This document shows positions 1-7,850 of a stretch of 64,000 nt of DNA, in pieces (position 1 is the stretch's first letter; the number at the start of each line of letters is the position of its first letter). Origin of the DNA: Ensifer sp. LC163. Its GTDB lineage: Bacteria; Pseudomonadota; Alphaproteobacteria; Rhizobiales; Rhizobiaceae. The translations under genes and the position numbers were made by a program. The notes beneath the pieces were generated by a model. That model saw only the letters and a program-made list of their open reading frames with translations, ran no database searches and was not told where the DNA came from. The stretch spans positions 1 to 64,000 of the forward strand of contig NZ_MBSS01000067.1 of assembly GCF_001695855.1 (NCBI RefSeq), in the 5' to 3' direction.

Positions 1-64
1 GCACCAGACTGTCGAGCGTCACCATCTCGAGCGCCGTCTGTTCGGGAACGGGTTTCTTCAACAT
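1..64 (-). CDS. Transposase N-terminus, IS1182/IS5-like, cut by window edge
   Basis: Reading the minus strand from an ATG at 62-64 gives an open frame of 21 residues to the window edge, beginning MLKKPVPEQTALEMVTLDSL. From family knowledge, this opening resembles the N-terminus of IS1182/IS5-type DDE transposases, which typically start with a proline- and glutamate-rich stretch followed by 'LEMVTLDxLVPxDHLLRKID'. The catalytic domain lies outside the window, so neither completeness nor family can be settled. It sits just left of two perfect hairpins (80-105 and 121-149). I could not identify the insertion sequence's terminal repeat with confidence. Confidence 0.55.
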   Translation of the reverse strand, partial: MLKKPVPEQTALEMVTLDSLV

Positions 65-79
65 GTCCCAATGAATCAT

Positions 80-105
80 AAACCCCTGGACGGTGCCAGG
101 GGTTT
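80..105. repeat. Perfect 10-bp inverted repeat before the transposase start
   Basis: Arms AAACCCCTGG (80-89) and CCAGGGGTTT (96-105) are separated by 6 bases. The repeat ends 16 bases before the transposase start codon, so in its mRNA it would form a hairpin just ahead of the ribosome binding region. It could limit read-through into the transposase, as in several insertion sequences, or be part of the element's end. There is no T-run on either side to make it a standard terminator. Confidence 0.5.
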
Positions 106-117
106 GTCAGCGGTCTG

Positions 118-149
118 AAAGCCCGCCGGTATCACCGGCGGGCTTTTTT
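118..149. terminator. Rho-independent terminator, bidirectional form
   Basis: A perfect 10-bp stem, GCCCGCCGGT (121-130) with ACCGGCGGGC (134-143), has a 3-base loop. It is preceded by AAA and followed by six T residues. It lies 24 bp beyond the stop codon of the minus-strand DUF882 gene and probably terminates it, although the longer T-run faces the + direction. Confidence 0.7.
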
Positions 150-172
150 GTTGGGTCTCATTTGCGCGAAGC

Positions 173-2026
173 TCAGTTGGTGCTGAACTTCTTCACTTCC
201 ATGAAATTGACCGCGTTGCCGCTGAAGCGGGCTGTGTCGACGGTCCCTGCACCACTGCTGAAGCCTGCGGCATAAACAGTCGTCGGGGCGGTGCGCAGCG
301 TCTTGCTGACGAAGCGCGGTGCCTTCACCGGTTTCGAAAGCGTCGCGACGCGGCCGGCCGAAAGGGCCCATTCGGAGATGATCTTCTGCGTCAGCTTCGG
401 CTCTGTACGAACCGACGAACGGGTCGCTGCGTCGGCATCGTGCTTCTTCGGACGGCCACCCTTTGCCGGGGCTTCGGCCTGAGTGTCGAAGGCGCTGTCA
501 AAAACATCGGCGCGGCCATTCGTCGAGGTCTGCGGCGCATAGGCGGCCATTTCGACCGGCTGGGCCACGGGCTCGCGCTGGGCCTGTGTCGGCGCGGCAA
601 GTGCGACGCGCGTCGATGCCTCGGCCGTCGTATCACGCGGCGGCTCGGCCGAAGCCAGAACCGGACGTTCTGCAAAGGCAGGCACGGCAACCTTGGCGTC
701 AGCGACAGCGGCAAGAGCCGCATCGCCGGCCGGGCGCATGGCCGGCACCGGCACGAAGCCGAGCGCCTGCATGTCGGTTGCCAGAGGATCGACCGATGCC
801 ACGAGCGTCTCACCGGCAGCGGCGTTCATGCCACCACGATCAAGCATCTGCGGGACCGGCACCTTGACCGGCGCGAGATCGGCAAATTCGCTCGGCATTT
901 CCGGCGTCTGCGGCAGGGCAGCAGCAAGTGCTTCCTGGGCAGCGTTCTTCTGCGGCGCGACCAGTGCCACTGCTACGCCGCCATTCTCAGGCGCATCCTT
1001 GAAGGCCGGGCGAACGGCCGGAACCGGCGCATTGATGTTCTGATCGGCCGTGGTCGTCTCGCCGGCAACCGAACCGGCAACCCCCGGAAGCGCTTCCTGG
1101 GCGGCAGGAGCCGACGCCGTCTGAACCTTGGCCGGAGCGGCTTCTTCATCGCTCGGGCCGGCAGCGATTGCCGAGGGTTCTTCATCCTCGTCGCCGCCAC
1201 CGCCAAAGAGCATGGCGAACAGGTTGCCGCGGCGCTTGCCGCCCTCGGCATCGCCTGCGCCCTTGGCGCCACCACCGGCAACTTCGATCGCCGAGGCGCC
1301 GACGCGACGCTTGTAGTCGGCAACGGCCTGGTTATAGCCTGGCAGCGGCTTGCCGTCGGAGGGAACGTGCATGGTCTTGCCGTCGGGGAAGAGGCGGGCC
1401 AGTTCGTTGCGGGTCATGCGCGGCCAGGCGCGAACGCCGCCGACATCCATGTGAACGAACGGAGAGCCTGAAGTCGGGTAGTAGCCGACGCCACCGACCT
1501 GGAATTTCATGCCGATTTCGCGCACCGTCTTCAGCTTCACGTCGGGAATGTAGAAGTCCATCGCCTTGCCGAGCATGTGCTGGCTCTTCTTGGCGACACC
1601 CTTGGAGCGCGAACGCAGCATGCCGTTGGTGGACGGCGAACGGTAGGCCGAAACAACGTGGATGTAATCGCGCGAGCCGCTCTTGGTATAGACTTCCCAC
1701 ACGAGGTCGAGCAGGCGCGGATCCATCTTGGTCGGTTCGTTGCGACGCCAGTCGCGCAGGAAACGGTTGATCTGCTGCAAGCCCTTCGGGTCATAGCGAC
1801 CGTTGCGCTTGAAGGTGATCTGCGCCTTCTCCTGCGTGTGGATGAAATAGAGCTTGAGCGTGCGCGTCTGGCCGGCGGCCTCGACGGGAGGTGCCATGCC
1901 GGGCGTGACCAGTGACACCGCAAGCGCGATGGAAGTCAGAACCTGCGGCACCTTACGGGTCATCGCCGAGCAGAGTCTGCTAGCTAAGGAGCCGAGAGGC
2001 TTCTTAAAACCGAACAAATTTGGCAT
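173..2026 (-). CDS. DUF882 family (M15-like) murein peptidase-type protein with long Ala/Pro-rich tail
   Basis: The 617-residue protein has a hydrophobic export segment at about residues 25-45, then a DUF882/peptidase M15-like domain at about 55-205. Potential zinc ligands are in 'SQHMLGKAMDF' and 'FVHMDVG', and 'SAYRSPSTN' is typical of the YcbK/DUF882 group. Members are predicted periplasmic murein endopeptidases. The remaining 400 residues are Ala/Pro/Val-rich, low in complexity and unassigned. An internal start at Met22 (MTRKVPQV) would give a more ordinary signal peptide. Its upstream gap contains nested palindromes. It reads in the same direction as the sigma-54 regulator gene, 180 bp downstream of it. 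Confidence 0.8.
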   Translation of the reverse strand: MPNLFGFKKPLGSLASRLCSAMTRKVPQVLTSIALAVSLVTPGMAPPVEAAGQTRTLKLYFIHTQEKAQITFKRNGRYDPKGLQQINRFLRDWRRNEPTKMDPRLLDLVWEVYTKSGSRDYIHVVSAYRSPSTNGMLRSRSKGVAKKSQHMLGKAMDFYIPDVKLKTVREIGMKFQVGGVGYYPTSGSPFVHMDVGGVRAWPRMTRNELARLFPDGKTMHVPSDGKPLPGYNQAVADYKRRVGASAIEVAGGGAKGAGDAEGGKRRGNLFAMLFGGGGDEDEEPSAIAAGPSDEEAAPAKVQTASAPAAQEALPGVAGSVAGETTTADQNINAPVPAVRPAFKDAPENGGVAVALVAPQKNAAQEALAAALPQTPEMPSEFADLAPVKVPVPQMLDRGGMNAAAGETLVASVDPLATDMQALGFVPVPAMRPAGDAALAAVADAKVAVPAFAERPVLASAEPPRDTTAEASTRVALAAPTQAQREPVAQPVEMAAYAPQTSTNGRADVFDSAFDTQAEAPAKGGRPKKHDADAATRSSVRTEPKLTQKIISEWALSAGRVATLSKPVKAPRFVSKTLRTAPTTVYAAGFSSGAGTVDTARFSGNAVNFMEVKKFSTN

Positions 2027-2082
2027 TCAATCCCCGTCCGACGGACAACCGTGCTTCGCTGTCTCAGATGACTGTCAAATAA

Positions 2083-2147
2083 GGTGACAGAATGGCAAAT
2101 ATGCCACAGTCGTCACCGCCCCTTATAATATAGTGAATACTTCACTA
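2083..2147. promoter_or_regulatory. Cluster of palindromes upstream of the DUF882 gene
   Basis: GGTGAC (2083-2088) pairs with GTCACC (2112-2117), enclosing TGGCA (2093-2097)/TGCCA (2102-2106). A separate perfect repeat TAGTGAA (2131-2137)/TTCACTA (2141-2147) lies beside it. They sit between the end of the sigma-54 regulator gene and the start of the DUF882 gene, both on the minus strand. They could be operators for the DUF882 gene or form a terminator-like structure for the regulator transcript. No regulator is identified. Confidence 0.35.
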
Positions 2148-2206
2148 ACAAGGTCTAAACGGCGGTGACCGAATTGCACGGCTAATGAGTTGTGAATGCG
2201 TCGATT

Positions 2207-3748
2207 TTACGCCGCCTCGCGCAGGGGATTGTCGGGATCGATGCCATAATCCTTGAGTTTGCGGTAAAGCGTCGATCGGCCGATGCCGAGCTTGCGCGCC
2301 ACCTGGCTCATCTGGCCGCGATAGAATTTCAGCGCAAAACGAATCAGTTCCTCCTCCACTTCGGCAAGTTTGCGCACGTCTCCACCCTCGTCGACGCTGG
2401 CAATTGCATTCTCCATGCGGCCGTCATGCGCGGCATCGGCCTCCATCGATTTCGCCGTGCTGGCAAAATCGGGATAAACGCTCGTTGCCGGATCGGCAGC
2501 AGCGGGGCGCTCGGGGCCGGCATCGCCCCAGGAAAAGCCCGAGCGGTCGGAGACGACGTAACCCGGGATCTGCGTGGCGATCTGCGGGAAGTCCTTGACC
2601 GTCAACTCGTTGCCTTCGGCCAGAACGACCGCGCGGAAGATCGCGTTTTCCAGCTGGCGGATGTTGCCCGGCCAGTCGTAGGCGGTGAGCAGCGCCATCG
2701 CACCGCTCGAAACGGTGAGCGGCGTGCTGAGCCTCTGCTCGGACGCGAACCGGTCGACGAACGAGCGCACGAGGACAGGGATGTCCTCCTTGCGCCGACG
2801 CAGCGCCGGAATGGTGATCGGGAAGACGTTGAGGCGATAGTAGAGATCCTCGCGGAACCGGCCCTCGCGCACCTCGTTGATAAGGTCCTTGTTGGTGGCC
2901 GAGATCAGCCGCACGTTGACCCGGTGCGGATGGCGTGCGCCGATCGTCTCGATCTCGCCCTGCTGCACCGCACGCAGCAGCTTCACCTGCACTTCGAGCG
3001 GCAGGTCGCCGATCTCGTCAAGGAATAGAGTGCCGCCATCGGCGTCGACGAACTTGCCGGTGTGCTTTTCGGTCGCACCGGTGAAGGCGCCCTTCTCGTG
3101 ACCGAAGAGAATGCTCTCGACCAGATTGTGCGGGATGGCGCCACAGTTGACGGTGATGAACGGCTTGCCCGAGCGGTCGCTGGCCGACTGGATCGCCCGC
3201 GCCACCATTTCCTTGCCGACGCCGGATTCGCCTTCGAGCACGATCGGGATATTGGACTGCGCAGCCCGACGCGCGAGATCGATCACCCGGATCATCGCCG
3301 GGCTCGCCGACACGACGTCATCGAAGCCGACGGCACCGCCGCGCGGACGACGCGAGGTTTTGACCTTGCCGTCGCGGCTGGCCATCTTCAGCGCGTTGCC
3401 GAGCGCCACGGACAGCCGCTCCGGAGAAACCGGCTTGACCAGGAAGTCGAAGGCGCCAGCCTGCATCGCATGGACGACGGTCTCGATACCGCCCTGCCCG
3501 GTCTGCACGATGACAGGCGTATCGACGCCCCGTTCCGCCAGCGCCTCGAGAAAGCCGTGGCCGTTCATTTCGGGCATCAGCAGGTCGAGAAGGATGACGT
3601 TGATGATGCCGCCCTTGCGCTCGAGCAGCTCCAGGCCGCTGCGGCCGTTGTCGGCGAGATGCGCGACATGACCGAGACGCTCGATCATGTTCGTCAGCAA
3701 CCGGCGCTGCACCGGATCGTCATCGATGACAAGAATGTGTGATGTCAC
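2207..3748 (-). CDS. tacA: Sigma-54-dependent response regulator, TacA-like
   Basis: I place the start at a GTG (3746-3748) preceded by AGGAGG at good spacing; the open frame upstream of it has no homologous look. The 513-residue product has a receiver domain (about 1-122, DDD at 9-11, phospho-acceptor Asp55, Lys105). Next comes a sigma-54 AAA+ domain with Walker A GESGVGKE (173-180), the sigma-54 contact loop GAFTGA (221-226) and Walker B 'LFLDEIGD'. A Fis-type helix-turn-helix closes the protein (last 45 residues). It should activate sigma-54 promoters in response to a histidine kinase that is not encoded here. The TacA assignment rests on overall resemblance and remembered rhizobial gene order, so the symbol is tentative. 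Confidence 0.85.
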   Translation of the reverse strand: MTSHILVIDDDPVQRRLLTNMIERLGHVAHLADNGRSGLELLERKGGIINVILLDLLMPEMNGHGFLEALAERGVDTPVIVQTGQGGIETVVHAMQAGAFDFLVKPVSPERLSVALGNALKMASRDGKVKTSRRPRGGAVGFDDVVSASPAMIRVIDLARRAAQSNIPIVLEGESGVGKEMVARAIQSASDRSGKPFITVNCGAIPHNLVESILFGHEKGAFTGATEKHTGKFVDADGGTLFLDEIGDLPLEVQVKLLRAVQQGEIETIGARHPHRVNVRLISATNKDLINEVREGRFREDLYYRLNVFPITIPALRRRKEDIPVLVRSFVDRFASEQRLSTPLTVSSGAMALLTAYDWPGNIRQLENAIFRAVVLAEGNELTVKDFPQIATQIPGYVVSDRSGFSWGDAGPERPAAADPATSVYPDFASTAKSMEADAAHDGRMENAIASVDEGGDVRKLAEVEEELIRFALKFYRGQMSQVARKLGIGRSTLYRKLKDYGIDPDNPLREAA

Positions 3749-3935
3749 GGAAGCCTCCTGCTTTGGACACGCGGTACTTTTGGCCAACGTCATGTGCCAA
3801 ATCACGTCAGGCATCTGTGCCATAAAGGGCTGAACATCATGTTTTGAGAAATGCTTGCATTTTATCCATTGCCGGCGATAGCAATGGGACCCGTATCGCT
3901 TGCCTCTTCCCGTCACGAACAAGAGAAATCCGACG

Positions 3936-5795
3936 ATGACCTTCCGCACCCTCTCCCTTGAGAAAACCGTCGTCCGTGCCGCTACCGGCCCCGCCCAAGG
4001 CGCTGTGGCCGAGCTCGGCGATCTGCCCTCGTGGCGGCTGGAGGACCTCTATCCCTCAGCAACCTCGGACGCCTTCCGCTCCGATATGAAGAAGGCCGAG
4101 GCGGATTCGATCGCGTTTGAAACCAAGTGGAAAGGCAAGCTTGCGGCCGCCGCCACGAAGACCGGCAACGACGGGATCGGCGCCGCCGTGAAGGAATTCG
4201 AGGCGCTGGAAGACATCATGGGGCGCATCGCGTCCTTTGCCGGCCTCACCTATTTCTCCGACACCTCCAAGCCGGAAAACGGCAAGCTCTATGGCGACGT
4301 GCAGTCGAAGCTGACCGACATGTCCGCGCATCTCCTGTTCTTCTCGCTCGAACTCAACCGCATCGACGATGCCGTGATCGACGCAGCACTCGCCAATGAC
4401 AGCCTGGCCGCGCACTACAAGCCCTGGCTTCTCGACCTGCGCAAGGACAAGCCCTATCAGCTCGACGACAAGCTCGAGCAGCTGTTCCTCGAGAAGTCGA
4501 TGACCGGAGCGGCCGCCTTCAACCGCCTGTTCGACGAGACCATGGCGTCTCTGACCTTCACCGCCGACGGTGAGACCATGCCGCTCGAAATCGCCCTGAA
4601 CCTGCTGCAGGATCCCTCGACCGAGGTGCGCAAGAAGGCGGCGATGGCGCTTGCCGAAACCTTCAGGGCCAATATCCGCACCTTCACGCTGATCACCAAT
4701 ACGCTCGCCAAGGACAAGGAAATCTCGGACCGCTGGCGCGGTTTCGAGGATATCGCCGACAGCCGGCACCTCGCCAACCGTGTCGAGCGCGAGGTCGTCG
4801 ATGCGCTCGCGCAAGCGGTGAAGTCAGCCTATCCGCGCCTCTCGCATCGCTACTACGCCATGAAGGCAAAGTGGCTCGGCATGGAACAGATGGAGTTCTG
4901 GGATCGCAACGCGCCACTGCCGGAAACGCCGAATGCGCTGATTTCCTGGAACGAGGCGAAGGACACGGTGCTTTCGGCCTATCATGCCTTCGATCCCGAG
5001 ATGGCCGCGATCGCCCGTCGTTTCTTCGACAACCGTTGGATCGACGCGCCCGTGCGCCCCGGCAAGGCCCCAGGCGCCTTCGCCCACCCGACCGTTCCGT
5101 CGGCGCACCCCTATGTGCTCGTCAACTATATGGGCAAGCCGCGCGACGTGATGACGCTCGCCCACGAACTCGGCCACGGCGTGCATCAGGTGCTCGCCGG
5201 CGAACAGGGCGCGCTGATGGCCTCGACGCCGCTGACGCTTGCCGAGACGGCATCGGTGTTCGGCGAAATGCTGACCTTCCGCGCCCTTCTCAACCAGACG
5301 AAGGACAAGCGCGAACGCAAGGCCATGCTCGCGCAGAAGGTCGAGGACATGATCAATACGGTCGTGCGCCAGATTGCCTTCTACGAATTCGAACGCAAGC
5401 TGCACACGGCCCGCAAGGAAGGCGAACTGACCGCCGAGGATATCGGCAATCTGTGGCTTTCGGTGCAGGCGGAAAGTCTCGGGCCGGCGATCCGGATTTC
5501 CGAGGGCTACGAGACCTATTGGGCCTATATCCCGCACTTCATCCACTCGCCGTTCTACGTTTATGCCTATGCCTTCGGTGATTGCCTGGTCAACTCGCTC
5601 TATGCCGTCTACCAGAACGCCGAGAAGGGATTCCAGGAGAAGTATTTCGAGCTTCTGAAAGCCGGCGGCACCAAGCACCATTCGGAATTGCTTGCTCCCT
5701 TCGGCCTCGATGCCACCGATCCGTCGTTCTGGGCACAGGGTCTGTCGATGATCGAAGGGCTGATCGACGAACTCGAGGCGCTTGATAAGGCGTGA
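3936..5795 (+). CDS. pepF: M3B family oligoendopeptidase F
   Basis: This 619-residue zinc metallopeptidase cleaves short peptides in the cytoplasm. The zinc-binding HELGH is at about residues 410-414 and the third-ligand Glu is in 'ETASVFGEM' (about 437), the spacing expected for family M3. Length is typical of PepF (about 600). I chose the ATG at 3936 (MTFRTLSLEKT) over an in-frame TTG at 3900. It is divergent from the sigma-54 regulator gene, with about 190 bp between starts. Downstream lies a repeat-filled gap. Confidence 0.92.
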   Translation: MTFRTLSLEKTVVRAATGPAQGAVAELGDLPSWRLEDLYPSATSDAFRSDMKKAEADSIAFETKWKGKLAAAATKTGNDGIGAAVKEFEALEDIMGRIASFAGLTYFSDTSKPENGKLYGDVQSKLTDMSAHLLFFSLELNRIDDAVIDAALANDSLAAHYKPWLLDLRKDKPYQLDDKLEQLFLEKSMTGAAAFNRLFDETMASLTFTADGETMPLEIALNLLQDPSTEVRKKAAMALAETFRANIRTFTLITNTLAKDKEISDRWRGFEDIADSRHLANRVEREVVDALAQAVKSAYPRLSHRYYAMKAKWLGMEQMEFWDRNAPLPETPNALISWNEAKDTVLSAYHAFDPEMAAIARRFFDNRWIDAPVRPGKAPGAFAHPTVPSAHPYVLVNYMGKPRDVMTLAHELGHGVHQVLAGEQGALMASTPLTLAETASVFGEMLTFRALLNQTKDKRERKAMLAQKVEDMINTVVRQIAFYEFERKLHTARKEGELTAEDIGNLWLSVQAESLGPAIRISEGYETYWAYIPHFIHSPFYVYAYAFGDCLVNSLYAVYQNAEKGFQEKYFELLKAGGTKHHSELLAPFGLDATDPSFWAQGLSMIEGLIDELEALDKA

Positions 5796-5820
5796 TCCGA
5801 CGCGGGCCGAGCCCGCGGTC

Positions 5821-5934
5821 TAGAGCCTTTCCAGGAAAAGTGCGAAGCGGTTTTCCGTCCGGAAATGCGAAAAACAAAGAGATAACAAAGAGATAGAGCG
5901 TTTCCATGACTCCGTTTAAGACGGAAACGCTCTA
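5821..5934 (+). repeat. RIME1-like intergenic mosaic element, copy 1
   Basis: The element is bounded by TAGAGC and GCTCTA. It contains two imperfect palindromes: a left one centred on 'AAGTGCGAAGCGGTTTTCC' and a right one 'GAGCGTTTCC...GGAAACGCTC'. Closely similar copies occur at 22374-22477 (inverted) and 38427-38530. The sequence and layout match what is known as RIME1, a rhizobial palindromic repeat. It is immediately followed by a second, unrelated repeat (5935-6038). Confidence 0.8.
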
Positions 5935-6038
5935 CTGCATAATTCCTTAAATCGGAATCGATTTAAGGAGAAAATTATGCAGCAAGTTTAGGGTGTTACA
6001 GCGTCCTTAGCGCGTCAATTTGACGCGCGGCGCTGTAG
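5935..6038 (+). repeat. Two-palindrome intergenic repeat ('CTGCATAATT' family), copy 1
   Basis: A first palindrome runs from CTGCATAATTCCTTAAATCG to its complement ending AAAATTATGCAG. A second, 'TTACAGCGTCC...GCGCGGCGCTGTAG', follows about 10 bp later. Related full copies occur at 12011-12114 and 35285-35388, a half copy at 19451-19498, and a tail fragment at 30532-30545. It lies in the untranslated region just before pabB. This is probably one of the dispersed palindromic repeats known from Sinorhizobium. Confidence 0.75.
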
Positions 6039-6069
6039 GGATGAATGGGCTGGCAGCGAAGCGGCATTG

Positions 6070-7227
6070 ATGAACGAAAACGCACCTTATGTGCTTTTCC
6101 GGGACGACAGCGAAAATCGGACCACGGTTTTCGCCGAGCCGGAGCGCGTCGTCACGGCGCGGACCAAAGCCGAATTCCGCCGCGGCCTCGCCGAGCTTGA
6201 ACGCGCCCATCAGGCGGGTAAATGGATTGCCGGCTTCATGGCCTATGAGGCCGGTCACCTCTTCGAGGAGAAGCTGGCGCCCTTTGCCGAGGAGGGTCGC
6301 GAAACGCCGTTGATGTCCTTTGGCATCTTCGACGCGCCGAGCGACGAGCATCGGCTGGCAGAGCCGCAACGGCGGATGGAGAACGAGCCTTTTCTTGCCG
6401 AGCCGCGTGCCGCCTGGGATTTTTCTACCTATCGCGAGCGGTTCGACCGTCTGCATCAGCACCTGCGCCAGGGCGATTGTTACCAGGCGAACCTGACCAT
6501 GCCGATCCGCGCCCGCTGGTCCGGCGATCCGCGAGCCGCCTTCTGGTCGCTGATCGAGCGTCAGCCGGTCAAATACGGCGCCCTCGTGGCGCTCGACGGC
6601 CCGATCCTCGTCTCACGCTCGCCTGAGCTTTTCTTCCGGGTCGATGCGGACAGGTGGATCGAAACGCATCCGATGAAGGGCACGGCGAAGCGCGGTGGCT
6701 CGGCGCAGGAGGATGCCGACATCATCGAGGCCATGCGCGCCGACGAGAAGACGCAAGCCGAAAACCGGATGATCGTCGACCTCCTGCGCAACGACATCTC
6801 CCGCATCACCGAGGTTGGGACGCTCGACGTCCCGAAACTCTTCGACATCGAGACCTATCCGACCGTGCACCAGATGGTCAGCCATGTCAGGGCCAAGCTG
6901 CGGCCCGACGTCGGCATCACTGATATTTTCACCGCGCTCTTTCCCTGCGGCTCGATCACCGGCGCGCCGAAGATGCGGGCGATGCAGATCCTGCACGAGC
7001 TCGAAGACGGCCCGCGCGACGCCTACTGCGGCGCGATCGGCTTCATCGCGCCCAACGGCATCATGCGCTTCAGCGTCGCGATCCGCACCATCTCGCTGTT
7101 TGCCGATGGAGAGGCCGTCTTCAATGTCGGCGGCGGCATCGTCTTTGATTCCGGCGCCCAGTCCGAATATGACGAATGCCTGCTGAAGGCGCGCTTTGCC
7201 GTCGGCGATGCCGAGATCGCGCGATGA
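6070..7227 (+). CDS. pabB: Aminodeoxychorismate synthase component I
   Basis: The 385-residue chorismate-binding enzyme makes 4-amino-4-deoxychorismate for folate synthesis. Signature stretches are 'HPMKGTAKRGG' (the family's PIKGT region), 'ENRMIVDLLRND' and 'PCGSITGAPKMRAMQ'. The ATG at 6070 follows an in-frame TTG at 6067. The short N-terminal region and absence of a glutaminase domain indicate the stand-alone PabB type; no pabA is in the window. Its stop overlaps the start of the next gene (ATGA), so the two are translationally coupled. The palindromic repeat ending at 6038 must lie in or next to its promoter. Confidence 0.9.
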   Translation: MNENAPYVLFRDDSENRTTVFAEPERVVTARTKAEFRRGLAELERAHQAGKWIAGFMAYEAGHLFEEKLAPFAEEGRETPLMSFGIFDAPSDEHRLAEPQRRMENEPFLAEPRAAWDFSTYRERFDRLHQHLRQGDCYQANLTMPIRARWSGDPRAAFWSLIERQPVKYGALVALDGPILVSRSPELFFRVDADRWIETHPMKGTAKRGGSAQEDADIIEAMRADEKTQAENRMIVDLLRNDISRITEVGTLDVPKLFDIETYPTVHQMVSHVRAKLRPDVGITDIFTALFPCGSITGAPKMRAMQILHELEDGPRDAYCGAIGFIAPNGIMRFSVAIRTISLFADGEAVFNVGGGIVFDSGAQSEYDECLLKARFAVGDAEIAR

Positions 7228-7850
7228 CGGATTTTTCCCTGATCGAGACCCTGCGCTACGAGCCCGATGCGGGCTTCGTTCGGTTGAAATTGCATCTCGC
7301 CAGACTGAAACGATCCGCAAGGCGGTTGGGGTTTGCCGGCGCTGACCGCGCCGAGGCCGAGTTGTATGCCACCGTTCAAGGTGCAACGGGTCCCCTCCGC
7401 GTCCGCCTGACGCTTGACCGCAACGGCGCGATCGCCGTCACCACGGCGCCCTTCACACCGCTTGCCGGAGACACTGTCTGGCGCGTGCGTTTTGCAGAAA
7501 CGCGGCTCTCCTCCGAAGACAAACTCCTGCGGGTCAAGACCACGCGGCGCGGTGTCTACGAGGCGGCGCGGGCAGAATACCCGGCGACCGAGATCGACGA
7601 GGTCCTGCTGCTCAACGAAAAGGGCGACGTTTGCGAGGGAACCATCACGTCGATCTTCCTCGACGACGGCAGTGGCACGCTGAAGACACCGCCGATCGCC
7701 TGCGGGCTTCTGGCGGGGGTGCTGCGGACGGAACTCATCTGCCAGCGGCGGGCGCGTGTCGCCCGCCTGTCGCTCGGCGATCTGGCAAAAGGCCAGCTCT
7801 ATGTCGGAAATTCGCTACGGGGCCTGATCCGGGCGAAGCTCGGGGTCTGA
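7224..7850 (+). CDS. pabC: Class IV aminotransferase family, likely aminodeoxychorismate lyase
   Basis: This 208-residue fold-type IV PLP protein overlaps the pabB stop by ATGA, which argues that it converts aminodeoxychorismate to p-aminobenzoate. The family features are 'DEVLLLNEKGDVCEGTITSIFL' (substrate loop) and the Lys in 'LRVKTTRRGVYE', the expected position of the PLP-binding lysine. It is shorter than E. coli PabC (269 residues) but typical of alphaproteobacterial homologs. Its last 36 bp overlap the 3' end of the opposing GGDEF gene. Confidence 0.85.
   Translation: MTDFSLIETLRYEPDAGFVRLKLHLARLKRSARRLGFAGADRAEAELYATVQGATGPLRVRLTLDRNGAIAVTTAPFTPLAGDTVWRVRFAETRLSSEDKLLRVKTTRRGVYEAARAEYPATEIDEVLLLNEKGDVCEGTITSIFLDDGSGTLKTPPIACGLLAGVLRTELICQRRARVARLSLGDLAKGQLYVGNSLRGLIRAKLGV

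Noticed and set aside
2192..3028. 278-residue + strand frame antisense to the sigma-54 regulator
   Set aside because: The minus strand carries complete receiver, AAA+ and Fis domains. The + frame is the typical biased antisense translation.
3749..3949. N-terminal 67-residue extension of the sigma-54 regulator
   Set aside because: A GTG with an ideal AGGAGG lies exactly at the start of the receiver domain, and the extension would put DNA shared with the pepF promoter into coding sequence.
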